Below are positions 24,521 through 38,200 of a DNA stretch of 64,000 bases, one piece after another. Source of the DNA: Galbula dea (lineage: Eukaryota > Chordata > Aves > Piciformes > Galbulidae); the NCBI GenBank assembly GCA_013399015.1, contig VWZX01007020.1, forward strand, positions 4,154,109 to 4,218,108, written 5' to 3'. The notes under the pieces are model-generated. The model was not told where the DNA came from and searched no databases. It saw nothing but the letters and a program-made list of their open reading frames with translations. The translations under genes were made by a program, and so were the position numbers. How positions within the stretch are numbered: position 1 is the first letter of the stretch; each line of letters starts with the position of its first letter.

Positions 24521-27500
24521 TTAAGGACCAAATAAAAACTAAGCAAATATTAGATTGTTCTGCTCTCTATACCAGCACTTACATGGCTGGTGCCTCTGTC
24601 TATTACTATACATTATGACTTTAGAAAGTGACTTGAAACTAATAAAAATAAGGGTAGTTTCCATAAAGTGGTGTTCTCTTGCTTTTCCACTGAACAGACC
24701 CAAAAATACTTTGGCTCAGATAACGCAGTGAAAGAGAAAATGCTTTTTCTTTGATCTGTACAGTTTGAACTGAAATGTAAACCATATGGAAAAATCCCAG
24801 CAGATCATTTTCCCTTCTTCTGACCGAGGAGGGCCATCAATCCAATCACAAGCTCAAAGATCCTTTGAGCAGCTATAGCATATTTACAAAATGAGTTGGA
24901 ATGAGAATTTTATTGTTTGAACACAGTGGCTGTGTGGAAACAATTTAGTGATATTCCTATCATTGTCTAAAGAAAAGCTGAATTGTATAAAAGACCTTTC
25001 ACTCCAACATGGGTCTGAGACAGGGTGACTTGGGTCAGGAAATCAGGAATCTTGTGGAATTTGTAGTTTGACATGCTTTGTTTTTACTGCCCTAAACATT
25101 ATAGGCAGCTGAGTGCTTCAATGTCTGTTGTACTTAATAATTTTGTCTTATCCCACTGCAAACAATTTTAGTAAAATGTGTGTTAAATTAATCCCAGTTT
25201 TACTGAAGCAGTTTCAAAAGAACATAAAACAAACTGTAAATTGAAGTGGAACAATTCTGAAATACAGTAAGCTTGTAACAGGCTGTTTATCAGATACATA
25301 TGTTCCACCTTTAGGTTTTATGTGCTGAATAGAGTTTGTACAGATATATCTATGCTGCAGGAAATACTGGTAATGAAGCAAAATTCTACTGATATGTAAA
25401 CAGGCTAGGCAAGGCAAATGTATAAGACCTCTAATAAGCATTCTTTAAAATGTCTCCGTTTAAGACTGGTGTGCACTGGCACTTTTTACTTCCTTAGCAC
25501 TTTGGTTATTTAGTTATACTTTTAGTGCACTGATGCTAAAATATGTAATAGTGTTCTCATTGTCAGTCTCTAGTTGACAATGAAGACCAAAGTCTCAGAT
25601 TGCTTTGGTTGTGTCCATGGCCTCTCATACACCCCTTCCAACTCATTAGACATCAGCATCCTGTAATCGGGCCCTTCTGAGGTAGTTTGCCACATTGCAA
25701 TAGTAGCATGAGCCAGCATTGGAAAAGATTCAGGGCAAAACACAATCCTGTGCGGTGAAAATACTTCAGTTTGATCAAACATTTTCTGTTGTACAGCTGT
25801 TTGTTGGCAGCATATAGACTTCAAATCTTGGAGAGCTGATCACAGGCAAGCAGATGTATCGCATTATAGAAACTGCCATGGTTGGCACTTCAGGGTGGCA
25901 CCTATTTTCTTTGAAGGAAGAAAAAAAAAATCTTTGCTTTCATAAAGCTTTCTGATTAAAATTCTGTAGAAATCTTGTTCACCTAGAATGGCTGTTGCAT
26001 GCTGTAGTGTTAAACTTGTCAGTGCAGGGAGAGCTGCACTCCCACATTAGATAACTCATATGCCTTTAAAGTGATTTTGCCATTTATTTTGAAACTCATC
26101 TGATCATGTGAACCCAGGTGTTCTTAATGCTGTCATTCTTTGCTCTACAAAATTCTTGTTAGGGTATTGATTGCAGAATTTGACCTTTTTCATTAAGAAA
26201 TTAAGGTTGCCCTGCCTAGAGCCTAACAGATATTTAAGAAAGCAGCCAGTATTCCAGTAAACCCTGTTCTGCTTAAGTAGATGCAAATGACTCTCTAGCA
26301 GGTGGCTTAGTGATCCAGTACAGCAAACATTTGCATACCTATTTTGAGTTAAGTTACTGCTTAGTGACTGCTTTTGTCCTTGCAAATGAGTTATGTTTTA
26401 AAGATGCTGCATATGAATGCAGGACTTTGTTCTTAAATTGTGCCAGCCGACTGTTTTATTAGCTTGAGCGAATACTTTAGCAACTTGCTCAGTCCAGAGC
26501 ACAAAAACTAGAGACTGAAATGTTCAAGTTTTCCAGAAAAAAACCGCCCATGGATAAAGCTTAGAGCTTAAAAAAAAATATTAGGCCCATATTTGTTATA
26601 TGATCATGTATCTGATTGGCAAAGCAAAGTTAGTTTTGAAAAATAAGAAAAGAATTGGAATAAGAATAATTTCAATTTCAGACACTGTTTCTGCAATTGT
26701 TACCGTAAGGCTAGATTACAAATTGGGAAGTGCTCTGCCTGTGTATTTCAATGAATAAAATGTTAAACCTGCCAGTAGTTTTTCTATGCTGGGGTTACAC
26801 AGAAAAATCTTAGCTTGCTGATTTATTTTTCTCTTGCAAAATCTAGGTATTCCCAGGTTTGTTGTGAAGAAAACCTGGTAACAGTTCCACTGGGCTAAAA
26901 AGACAAATACAAGCATTTTAACTATACTGCCAAAGACAACAAAGAGAGGAGACATGATTCATGAGCAAAATGTGTGAGATCTCATACTATCACCTATTTT
27001 TTTTCCTTCCAGAAAAAGTTTCATTCTGTTCTTCTCTCATTCTTCTTGCTCGGGCCTGCATGATTTAAATACTGCTGCAGATTTGGTTTGGTAGTCAGCA
27101 GGGTTATGGGCATTGTGATTAGATAGTGGTTGTGAGGTTTGTCAAAAAGCTTTTGGTGGCTTTTCTCTTCAAGATAACAAAGCAATAGTACATGATAAGT
27201 CATTGGAGACTAAGGGTTTTGCTGGAGTTCCAGTCTACACTACAGTTCAGCCAAAGAAGTCTTTGAGATTACTCACCGCATCTTTGCTACTTTCTTTCTG
27301 TCCCATTGCTGCAGTCATTGGGCATCAAATTCAATGGGTGATTATAAGGGGACAGCTTAATGAGGAGTAGTGGTCACTGCAAGCTCCTCTGCATTGCATT
27401 TCAGTTTGTTCACTTGTTTGGGTAAGGATGAAGGCATTAAAACATGGTAGAGATGTGGATTCTCGTTCCATTTCTGTCATCAGACTGTCACTGGTAAGTC

Positions 27501-28235
27501 ACTCCGCTCTCTGTACTGCCCTGTTCTTGCTTACGGAGTGGGAATTCTGGGCTCTGCTTTCCTTTGAGGAGTGCACTGAAAACCACAGCTATTGGTTTCT
27601 GCATGACTGCCCTGGATGAAAAGTTTTTTTGCCTTGCATTGTGTGGTGAGACTATCTTAATTCTTATTAAGAGAAGCAATTAAAAAAAAAAAGCAAAGCT
27701 AGGCTGTAATTTTACAGCAACCTTCTCCACTGAAGTGTCTGTTCTTCAGTGTCTACCTCCAGCATGTTATAACTGCCTATAAAAGAGTTCCAGCCAGTGC
27801 AATTTGAAATCCTCCTTTGTTTTGGAAGAACTGTAATATATGATGTTAGTATCTGGGTAGCTCTAACCAGTCTCAGTATTTATATACTCCCAAAGTGGGT
27901 GTGCTTTGTCTAGTTATAGTGTACTTATGTGAAGGATTTGTCCTTCAGGGAGATTGTTTGTAGAAGTGGTGTTTCTACAACACATTAGAAATGAATGTCT
28001 TCCAAGTTATGGTCCTTTTGCCATAAGGAGTTCTTGTTATCCATCTGTGCTCTGCTCCATCCCCTGCTGAAACTTTTGTGTTTTTACCTGTTCAACACTG
28101 AGATGAACTCTAAGACCCTGTCAAGGGGTAAGATATACAAGATTTTTAAGTACTTTGTAAATTAGCTCAATTAAACTAACAACTTCTGTTAGAGTGGCTG
28201 AGGCAAAATCAGTGTGTAGAATAATTGTAGCAAAC

Positions 28236-28613
28236 ATGAAGAGGGTGCAGAGAAGGGCAACTAAGCTAGTCAGGGGTCTGGAAAACAGGCCTTATGAGGA
28301 GAGGCTTAGGGAGCTGGGCTTGTTTAGCCTGGAGAAGAGGAGGCTGAGGGGAGACCTTATCGCTCTTTTCAGCTACTTGAAAGGCCATTCTAGGGAGGTG
28401 GGTGTTGGCCTCTTCTCCCTGGTGACTAGTGACAGGACTAGAGGGAATGGGCTTAAGCTGAGCCAGGGTAGGTTTAGATTAGATATTAGGAAGAATTTCT
28501 TTACTGAAAGAGTGGTTAGATATTGGAATAGGCTGCCCAGGGAGGTGGTGGAGTCACCATCCCTGGAGGTTTTTAAGAAGAGGATTGATGTGTTTCTTCA
28601 GGGGATGATTTAG
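28236..28613 (+). pseudogene. CR1 ORF2 C-terminal fragment (reverse transcriptase end)
   Basis: This 125-codon open frame encodes the C-terminal tail of the CR1 ORF2 polyprotein, which in a full element carries an endonuclease and then a reverse transcriptase. The visible CR1 landmarks, in order, are MKRVQRRATKLVRGLENR, YEERLRELGLFSLEKRRLRG, DLIALFSYLKG, FRLDIRKNFFTERV and YWNRLPREVVESPSLEVFKK. No catalytic residues remain: the endonuclease domain and the reverse transcriptase core (FADD-type motif) were lost with the 5' truncation, so it cannot be an active enzyme. The absence of any frameshift or stop over 125 codons is notable and fits recent insertion. The ATG at 28236 is not claimed as a real start. 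Confidence 0.9.
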
Positions 28614-28697
28614 GGGTAAGAGTAGTATAGGGCTATTGGTTGGACTAGATGATCTTGAGGGTCCTTTCCAACCATAATGATTCTGTGATTCTGTGAA
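28236..28697 (+). mobile_element. CR1 LINE, 5'-truncated copy
   Basis: A CR1 non-LTR retrotransposon copy truncated at its 5' end, as almost all CR1 insertions are. It holds the C-terminal end of ORF2 (open to the TAG at 28611-28613), an 80-base 3' UTR, a hairpin with arms GGTTGGA (28638-28644) and TCCAACC (28667-28673), and a tail of two ATTCTGTG octamers. The left boundary is estimated from where the protein stops resembling CR1; the frame is open for 14 more codons upstream. CR1 inserts by target-primed reverse transcription and usually leaves no clear target duplication, and I see none. The intact frame suggests a fairly young copy. Confidence 0.93.
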
Positions 28698-31600
28698 AGT
28701 TAGGCTTCCAAAAGGCATTTACCGGTGGGAAGGTGGGCTTAGGCTATAGCTCTGTTGAAGAAGTCTTCCTCTCAGTGACATCCTAGAAGAAATAGAAGTG
28801 AATTTGGGGATTTATTTTCTCTTAGAAGATCCATTTCTATTTTGCTGCAGCTTAAACAATGAGAAAATACTTATGTCACCAGTACATTGAATGCATTGGT
28901 CATATTGCTGAATAGTAATGTGTTTTTCATAATTTACCTGGTCTCTTCTGTTGCATATAAGGTGCTTTTTATTTTTCAAGCAACCACAGATAGGGAGCTT
29001 TTATTTTTTCCTATATTGTTTGATTCCTACACCAGTTTGCTAAGTGTTCAAGAAAACAATTCACTGCTTAGGCATTCAGTATGTTTTATTTCTGCTTTAG
29101 TTTCTCTTGGTCATCTTCTCTTTTTCCTCTGGATAGAAGTCAGGTCTCTCCCTCTTTCCCCCCTCTTTTTTTTAATCTTTTTTCAACCCTAATGTGCATT
29201 TTACTTTGTCCTTTCTTTTGCCTTTCTTTGGGCAAGTTACTGGTAGATGGATTTTGAAACACTCTTGCTTGAGTATTCATTGTCCTTCATAAATTAGCTA
29301 AGGTCACTTGCATTTGAATTAGTGCCGTCTTCAGAAACAAGCATAGGGCCACGGTAAAAATGAAAGCAAACTATTCCCTTGGCATGGATGTTGTCTAACC
29401 CACAATCGGGTGTAATATTTGGATTATAAAGCAGTGGTGTGACCTATTAGATATTTATTCAAGAGAGTGCTTCAAAAGCAGTATAAAGATTTAAAGCTTT
29501 CTTGGAAAAATCACATTTTTCTTTGCTATTCAGTTTCCTGCATCTCAATTCTAAAGTGTTTCCTGGTAGTGTCTCTGTGACATAATTGAAGCAAAAAGGC
29601 TGAGTCTCTTTGCTGGATTGTTATGTTGTTGGTGCTGGTCAAATGCAGAACAAAAAATGTTCCTGCTTCAGAAACTTTAAAAATTATTCACTTCAAAAGT
29701 ATTATAATGAATTACTATTGTTGGTTTTTTGGTACAGTGCAGGTGGTGAAGAAACAACAAATGTATCTGTAGTGAGTGCTTAGGCAAGAAAATAGTATAC
29801 AATAGGTTGTCTCAGCTTGTATGTATATAAGTCTACCACTCACAGTTGTTCCCTTAAAATCTACACAGTTCATGAGTATAGATCTACATATCTAGCTGTT
29901 TTCTCAGCAGATCTCTTCTTACCAAAAAAACCTGGACATTTTAAAATAATTTTTTTACATTTTTTCAGTAACTTTTTAAAGTGCTTGGATAATGTTAGAA
30001 AAGAGCTGAAAGTGCATAATTTTTCCTAGCCAAGATAGTGGTATAGTGTATTGAGAGAACAGGAGAATTAATCCTAAGAAAAAAGTTACAAGAAGCTGAA
30101 GACAAGGAAATTCCAAATCAATGTCTTAGCTCAGCCCTAGCCACAAAATGACGAAGCAGAGGGTATGCAAAAATCACATTAAAATTAAATACATGTGAAC
30201 ATGTGTCTATGAAGTAAATATTTATACACATAATATTTTTGTACATGCTTAAATGAGTCAAGCATGTAATCAAAAGCTGCACATAAAACTTTCTAAGATC
30301 TAAGCAACTTGGATCTCATTTTCAACAGTAATATTTGCACTCACAAGCCTTTATTTCCTTCGGAGTTAATGGAGCATACAGGCTAAGATGTTTGGAGCAT
30401 TCACATTTGCAAAGGGAGATTTTTTTTTATTCATGCTTATTTAAATGTGATTTAAAAATGATGAATCAATATGCACATGCTTGAAGAAGCAACATTAGGA
30501 ATGCCTTTTACTTGAGCATTTTTTTTCTGGCTTGCTGCTTCCTCCATATATCAGTTGCACAAAGCAACCTGAACATGGCAGAGTCTGGGGGCTTCATCTC
30601 TTGGGTCCATCCATTAAGCGGGAGGCAGATTAGGCATCAGGAGCAACAGATCTCCTGGAACCCAGTGGAAAGGCTGCAACTGTGTAATGGTGGCATCTTG
30701 GCTGGCATAATTTGTCAGGTCAAAGCTATTCAGGAAACATGGAGATGCTGTGGGTCAGAGTTTGTGTTGCTGTTTCTACTCTGGCTTTCCTGAGAGCTTC
30801 TCAGAGAATGTGTACAGGGAGAGGGGCTGCCTGGTGCTTTCTGTTCCTTTTCCAAACTATACTGTGCCTTGTTTATAGTTTACATTTACTTCCACTGAAT
30901 GAATATGAAGGGCATATCCCACCCATGAGTTCCATGAGAAATGTTAACAAGGTTTAGAAAATATGGGTCCTATGTATATTAACAGATCATCTGCTAATCA
31001 CCAGATTCATTTGGGAAATGAAAGCATGGAAACCCTGCTTGGAAATGTCTACTGCTGCATAGCTTGCTCTGCTGAGTGACAATACACATTCTGTGGGAGG
31101 GGAGCCAGCCCTGGAAGGTCTCATAGAAAGCTAGTCCTCTGAAGAAGCTAGTCACAAATGTTCCCACTGTGCAAAAGGCCTGTGATCTCACTGTGCACCG
31201 GGCGATACCAGCACAGGCTTGATATCAATGCAATTTAAAATACCAGCATGCTGTACACACAGCAACGGTTGATAAAATTACTGTAATGTGTATCCTCCCC
31301 AATGTTACAGATGGGGCTGTGGCAGTAACATAGGTGAGGTGGTTCAGACGTGTCTGCCTGGAGACTTAGGAATGCAGAGCTGCTCTACCCCTGCAGCACT
31401 GACCATAACATCAGCCTAAAAGAGATTTTGGCACAGTGTGTGCCACATTGTCTCTCTCCCGTATGGCACAAAACCCGCACATAGTCTCTTTTGAACAGCA
31501 TCATGCTCACCAGTGTCTGTGATGTGTGTGGCAGGAGCTTGAGCTTCCACCAGCTACAGCCTACTTCAGCAAAAGAGTAGCTGAGAACTGATAAAAATGA

Positions 31601-34600
31601 ACTGTGCATACAGGAGGACAGGTGCTTTGCTCATTAAGTCCACATCAACTGAATAAAAAAAAACTATCAGCAAGATAGTGTGACACCTTTCTAACTTCAC
31701 TGTTGTCTTTCTGCCAAATTTCAACTTCTGCTCTGAACCTTCACACTGATCTTTGAGTAAATTGGAAATCTGCCTTTGTGGCTAGTATTTGTTCTAGGAA
31801 TCATCTGGGGTTTTTTTAGGGATATTTCCTAATTGACCTCAGACAGAGAAAGAGCGTGGAAGATATCAGACTTTAAACATTAAAGGTCTGACAAAGTTAC
31901 AAGCAACTAGAAACGGTGGGTATGATGGAAAGTATTAGTCTGGTGCAACAATGGATGGAGCAGCAGCAACACATATAATTATAATTGTAAGTGACAAAAC
32001 AGAAAGGGAAACTACCTTCCAAGGGATTTAAAAGAATTTTTTAAAACCTGGACCAGATTGTCCCCTCCCATGTTAAAACCCGTAGGAGGGGATTTCTGCT
32101 TGGAAACTGCTGCATGGCAATCTGCAGACCTCTCTCCCAGACTGACTCAGCCCAGAGGCAGAATATCTCTGTTCTCCAAAGGGTGCAGATTTTCCCTTTA
32201 TATAGGAAAAGGCACAGTTGCCTGAGCTCACTTGTTCCAAGTCCTACCCTAAGAGTCTTCCTCACCCACCACATCACCCCTACCCCTAGCTAGTCTGTTT
32301 TCTTTGGAGACACCCTTCTAGTTGTCTTGATTTGTTAGGAGCAGTCTCCAGAAGGGAAAAAGGAGAGATATGGAAACTATGCAGCCTCTGGCCCCTGGGC
32401 TGCATGGCTTATACAGGGAGAGAAAAGGACAACAGAGATGGGTAAAAAGTGAATTTGGCTTGGATGTGAGGAAGCATCTACATAGTGTGAAGAAGGTGTT
32501 AATACCTAGGCTGCTGGCTTGTCTGGGTTTTTTTTGTTTTGTTAGGGGGTTTTTGTTGAGGTTTTTTTATTGTTGGTTTGGTTTGTTTTGACATTTTTTT
32601 AAAATACTATAACTGCCTTTTGGAGATCCCTAAAAAACCTAAATAAAACAGCACAATGCTTTAACTTTTCTTATTTTCTATAGTATATTTTTAATATACC
32701 TTTTGGCAGCACATGCTAAGAAGCAGACATTTTCACTGAAAGGTGGGACCTCAGAAGAAAGTACTTGTCTCAAAGTGGCATGTTGTTTCATGACCTTTCA
32801 CAGATGTTTCATGAATTTGTCATCCTGCACTACAGAATTGCTTTTGTTAGGATGTAGAAATAGTTCTGTACTTGCAGAGCTGTTGGTGACATGACTCATA
32901 GTCCCACTGCATAGACTTGGACTAGTGTAAATAGCTGGATAGAGGGAGGGATTATTTTTTTTCATAGTCTGTTGTGGTAACAAAGCAGAGAAATTGCAGT
33001 AACCTTTGCTTTCTCTTTCTCCAACCAGTGGTAAAAGTCTTAGATATATTCATAAGAAAAGTGAGTGATGATCTGCGGTAAGGATTTATTATTTACCAGT
33101 TACCTGAATTTCTCCCTTAAGATTACACAAAGGGCAATTAGAGGGGTGTGTTTTCCTCATTCATAGAGAAGGGTCTAGGCAAAGCTCAAAACAAATGATG
33201 ACATTATGAAAAAATCTGCCTCCAGCCACTGAAGAGTCCTCAAAAAAATCATCTAGTTTATCAAGAAAGCATAGTCTGGGATTTATTATCTAAAAATGTT
33301 TATTGTTTTAATATCCCGTGTCTTTCAGATACATGTCCTAGAAAATGAGGGAAACATCCCTTCAGCACTTGCTGAAACTCTCTTTGGATGTTATGGAGCC
33401 ATCTCTACTCTCTCCTCTATGACAGCAGGCCCACTTCAGGCCAGACAGCTAAGATACTTGGAAGTGCCACTCTCGGCTGTCCAAGTTGCAGGACAGAAAT
33501 AAAGAGCAGGTCAAATCACTCTTCTAACTTCAGAAACCTGGCTGAGGACGGAGTTGGGTGCAAAGCTGGAGGATGGAAGGACACCTTCAGACCAAAACTG
33601 AATGGTCCTTAGTGCTTGAAGGCCACGGCAGATGCAGTGACAGTACAGTAAGGGAGTCCCTGAGGACCCTTACAACAGTGATGCATGTGGCAGGAGGTGC
33701 TCAACTTGGCCCTTGCAGTCCTGGCCAATTTTGAAGGGTTGTCATCAGAAATTGTGCTTGGTATAGGGAAGGGTAACATCAGGTGCAGCCTGTACAAGTC
33801 CTCAGGGGGATTCTTAGTCTCCTGCCCCATGGCCTCCTTTTTGGAGAGCTATTTCTCAGGGCTGCCTTTTTTTGGGGGGCGGGGATGCCCTGCTTTTGGT
33901 GGCTGGGAGGACAGAAAGAATGGCAGTGAGACAGAGGTATGAAATCAGTTAGGATGAGATGTGATGTTTGTAATTATGGTGGAAGCCTGTAAAAAGCTGG
34001 TTGCAGCATATAAATTCTGGTGCTTCCATGTCTCTCTTTTATCGATGTACTTGGTAAACAACTAACTACTGTGTCAGGGCAGGAACTGAGACATAAGTCA
34101 CATGATGATGTAAATGTTCAGCTACTCTCAGAAGCCTAAGTGAGTGGAAGGGGTTGCTCCACAAGGAGAGTTGCACCAACCATGGCATAGCCATGAACAG
34201 GGAGTATCTGCTCTGGGGTGTCCTAGAGCACGTCTACTCCATAACACCTTCAAGGTGTACCAGATGCTGCTCTTGATGTTTGCTTGCAAATACCAGAGGT
34301 AAAGGCTGGCCTGCAAGAGTGTGTTTTCTTTGCTTGTCCTTCTGCTTAGTGTCAGCAGAAGGCCAGGACACCTCTATGTGTTTCAGAGAGGAAATAGTGA
34401 GCCAACATAGCTATGTGAGATGAGGGGCGTCACTGGTGGAACATTCTAAAAGGGTCTTTGACCCCTTCTAGGAAATCTGTACCAGTTACCTACTCAAGGG
34501 GGGCTAATACAACACTTCACATGGTCATTATGAAGATTTATTACTGATACTGCTGCTTTCTGCCCTAGATACTTGCTCAGGTCTTGATCGCTAGAATTAA

Positions 34601-35129
34601 GGCTGGCCTACAAAGCTGTCTGCCTCCACAGCCACTAGTAACTACCCACTTATGTTCAGCTGCCCAAAATTTGTGTGGCATTGATGGTGGCATGTTGGTG
34701 CTCTTACTTTGGTGGCCAAGCACGTAGTGTATTTTACAGTTCATTACAGTCTCTGAGGTAACTAGTGCTGATTTATATTTTTCCACTGGGAAATCCTAGT
34801 CCTGTGGTGTCAAAATGGCAGGCGTGCTCCCAGGATACTATTAGCATCAGGTATAAGCACAGTCAGCTTGCCACAACACATGTATCTCCCTGGACTTTAC
34901 AATATCCCTCCAGGGCAGAGAATATAGCCTGTTCACAGCCTGCACATCAAACCTTTTAAATCCTTCCCTAACAGAGGCAGCATGGCAAGGAAAGTGATGA
35001 ATGTAGGAACCCCAGGAATGGTGGTCAGACTTTTAGTTTTGCTGTCCAGATACTCTGATATTGATAGTGAAGAGAAATGAGAAAGTAATGCCAAGCCTGA
35101 TGGCCTTTTTGGAAGAGAGGTCTCTTGAG
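28698..35129. other. non-coding DNA, no gene seen
   Basis: No supported gene. Short frames (at most about 101 codons, 28887-29192 plus, hydrophobic because the DNA is T-rich) have no family match that I recognise. A G-rich run, GGGGGGCGGGG, lies near 33873-33883. The T/G-rich tract at 32526-32600 is listed separately. No certain transposon is seen in this interval. Confidence 0.72.
32526..32600. repeat. T/G-rich low-complexity tract
   Basis: About 75 bp of nearly pure T and G, with TTTTG, GGTTTG and GGGGG words. It is the third tract of this kind on the plus strand. It is best read as a degenerate (GTTT)n simple repeat. Confidence 0.85.
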
Positions 35130-35200
35130 AGCAGAATAGAAGGGATCTTAAAGATCACCTAGTTATCCACCCTTGCTGCCCGTAAAGACTTCCCACCCAA
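35130..35200 (-). mobile_element. CR1 LINE 3' end, decayed fragment
   Basis: On the plus strand this reads as a degraded version of the reverse complement of an avian CR1 3' end: AGAAGGGATCTTAAAGATCA, CCTAGTTATCCACCC, and then a match to the 'ctgc...g.aagac..cccaccca' part. The terminal octamer tail has been lost or is unrecognisable (GCAGAATAGA may be its remains). The divergence makes it much older than the copies near 28 kb and 51-52 kb. Both boundaries are approximate. Confidence 0.6.
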
Positions 35201-38200
35201 TCCTTGGAGCTGCTTGTGCAGCAGCCGTGCCAGATAAGTGAGACTTCTAGTCTGGAGAACTTGGGTGAAGGATATCTGGGCCCATTTTTAGCTCTTTGCT
35301 ATGCTGCATTCCCTTTGCAGCACAGCCACGAGCACTTGGGCAGCATCATGCTTGAAGAAATTCTTAATCCAGTCCAGCTAAAATAAATCTCTGGGCTTTT
35401 TCCCCTTGGCAGTTAGTAGTGCTGTGTGAACAGGCAGTAAAGAAAATATAAAAGTATAAAACAAGCCATAGGAGCTGCTATGGTAGGTTAGACAAAAGTT
35501 CTTGTGTTGCAAGAAAAGCGAAGATACTGGGAGACATATGATGGCATATCTTATTGTATGTGCTCCCAGCTTTCTGTCCACTGGCTGCTTAGGGACATTC
35601 TGTTCCAGTCACACTGAAGGCTGCATCTCCTGGCAATGATTTGGTTGCACATAACATTGTCATTACAGCGACTCCTGGGATTACAAGTATGAAATGAGTG
35701 CTTTGCTATGTTTACCAGCAGAATGACTGTTGGAGGCAGTTCTGTCTGTGAGCTTGGCATGCAGGTGTCGTTCTTTGCAGCAGGGAAAAGATGGGAGGGA
35801 TCAGTTTAGCAGAAAAAATAGAAAAGTCATCAGGAAAGAAACAAAAAGAAAAGTTTGTTTAATTTTGCATCTGTTCTTACTTATGAGCTACACTCTTGTG
35901 TTGACTGGTTACCTCAGTTCAACATTCAAGTGTAACACACAAATTATTTTTAACTCTAGCCTGGTAAATATTAACTGTCTGCTGCTCAAACTGCATTAGC
36001 TGATAAGTTGCTAGGCTAAAGTGAATTTATTAACAAGCAACAGTAAAAACACTTATAGGACAGGAATCATCAAAGGAGGAGAAAATGAAGACATCCCAAA
36101 GTGTAAACAAACATACCCTGACATTTTCCCAGAAGAAAAATTAGTTAACAGGACTATGAACTCCTGAACTGATCTGTGTCCCCTCAGCTTGGCCTCCCTG
36201 ATTGTAAGCTGGAAGAAGACTCCATTCGAGCAGGCTGAAAACATCTGTTGCACAACAGAAGCTTTTCCCAGCACATCTACCCGTCTCCATTTTCCCAATT
36301 ACTTGGGCTTATATGAACAAGCTGTCAGTGCAGCTCCATCTCAGGCGGTCTCTGCCCATCAACACAGCTTCATTGACAAAGCATCTGCCTGTCCTACATG
36401 TCCAGATATTTTGATGACTGTCATGTGGCAAATGTGATTCTAAGTCACTGAGTCTTTTGCGCACAGTGTGTCCTTCATGCCTGAAAGCATCCCACAAGTC
36501 AAAACAAGCGATCCCAGAGACAGGGCCCTTTTCATAGTCTAAATGTTCTGGAACATGCTTTTTTAATTAGACAGTAAACCAAATGATTCCTTCCTTCCCA
36601 TTCATGTGGTTCTCCCTAGAGCCACCTCCTTTCTACCTTTCCTCCTCCTCTTCCTCAAAAACTAAGAAACAGTCCTCATTTCATTTCCAGGAGTACTGCC
36701 TGCTTTGGGAAGGCAACAATGCCCCTTCTCTTCTTGTATTCCAGACTCAAGAGATGGACTAGCCAGGTGAGACCTTTACAAGCAGATTTTTTTTCCAGTA
36801 CAAAGAGCAGCATTTGCATTGTTCCTTGTATTTGCTGCAGCCAGCAGGCTTTGCAGGGCCTCCAAGAGTTGTGATGGTAGGTCAAGGCATCTAAAAGAGC
36901 CAGTGGATTCATTTGCATCTTGCTACAGAGTGTGATGGTACCAATTCTGAGTCACTTCCTTTGCCCACCCTACCATTTCAGCTGTGCTTCATAGGGATGT
37001 CAACAAAGATTTTTCTGCCAACTGCACAGAGAGTTGCCATAATTTGATTTTCTTAGGGTCAAAGTACTGCTGAAGGTCTTAGCATGGAAATGAAATGTTT
37101 CTTAATTACCTTAGTTGTGCCCAGTGGCTCATAGTTGGTTCCCCAGTTTGTTTTTTCTGATTTGTTAAAAAAGGAATGGCTTAGATCAGTTACCATCTGG
37201 CAGTGAAGGCCCTTGGGGGAGTCCTCACCTGTAACCAATGAGAAAGCAGGGCCAACATTAAAAGATGGGAGTGGGACCCTGAATGTAAGGGTAAGAAAAG
37301 GGACAGGTGGAGAAACAGGAAATAAATACCTCTTGCTAAAAGACAGAATTTTACTTCCCTTGAGTAAACCTTGAGAGGTGGGATGGACATCCTTGGGCTC
37401 AGCCTCACACAGATGGATAAGTGGCCTTTGGTGCAGTTGGGCAGGATGGCAGCACCATCCTTTCACCTCTGCAAGGATGCTGCTCTGCCCAGCCAGGTAA
37501 GAGGAAAATCTCACCAAACAATGAGTTATGGGCCTGTGTCTGGCCAGAGGTGTCACTCCTGACTGGGAGCACTTGAATCTGGAGGCATATGGTCCAAAAG
37601 GAGGCTGAACGATGTTTAGATTTGTGAGTGGGGTGTTTCAAGGCTTTCTGTGTGTAAGAAATAAGACCTTCAATATGTTTTTATGTGAAAGGAGTTACTT
37701 GATGTTTCAGCCCACCTTCAGTACCTCTTCTAGCTGGAATTGACAAGATCCTGAATTTCAGGTGGTCAGATAAAAGGGATAACTCCAGTCACAGTGTTGC
37801 TGCTGAAGGTTCAGTCATGTGAAGACAGGAATAAATATAAGGGCCAGACCTGTGCCATACCATGTTTTTTTTTCTCCATCTTGAAACATACTGTTAGAGA
37901 TTTGGGTGATGATGTAGTCTCCATCTATAACTTTGGAAACTGCTATAATCAGCTATATACTGCTATAACCTCTTCTCCCCCAAAATCTGCACATCTAGTC
38001 AGGTGCTCACATTACTTTAAATAGAAATGTACCTGTACTGCAGGATCTTTTGTCATATTTTTGCTGCTAATGGGTCAGAAGTTAAGGAAAGTTGGTTAAG
38101 TGCTTGTATTTCATATATAAGATCTGTTCCTATCAAAAAATTACTTGGTTTGTACATAATAAGATACATAGAAATAAATGGGGATGGTAGTGGGGCAAGG

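Larger units (their letters stand above)
18632..28235. other. non-coding DNA, no gene seen
   Basis: No supported gene. The longest frames are about 110 codons (21453-21785, plus) and 93 codons (26104-26385, minus), neither with recognisable domains. A T-rich stretch occupies roughly 19260-19390. The interval contains the 50-bp tandem duplication at 19951-20045 and a stretch at 24270-24520 that looks like possible regulatory DNA, both listed separately. No interspersed repeat was recognised up to the CR1 at 28236. Confidence 0.7.

Noticed and set aside
32440..32520. CR1-like translation (FGLDVRKHLHSVKKVL) resembling the FRLDIRKNFFTERV motif of CR1 ORF2
   Set aside because: Similarity is limited to a few residues, no CR1 3' UTR or tail follows, and the neighbouring DNA is low complexity. 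It could be a very old remnant, but I cannot support it.
37059..37556. Longest open frame in the window (165 codons, minus strand)
   Set aside because: No recognisable domain, no start or splice context, and overlapping frames on the other strand. The length fits chance expectation for 64 kb of this composition.
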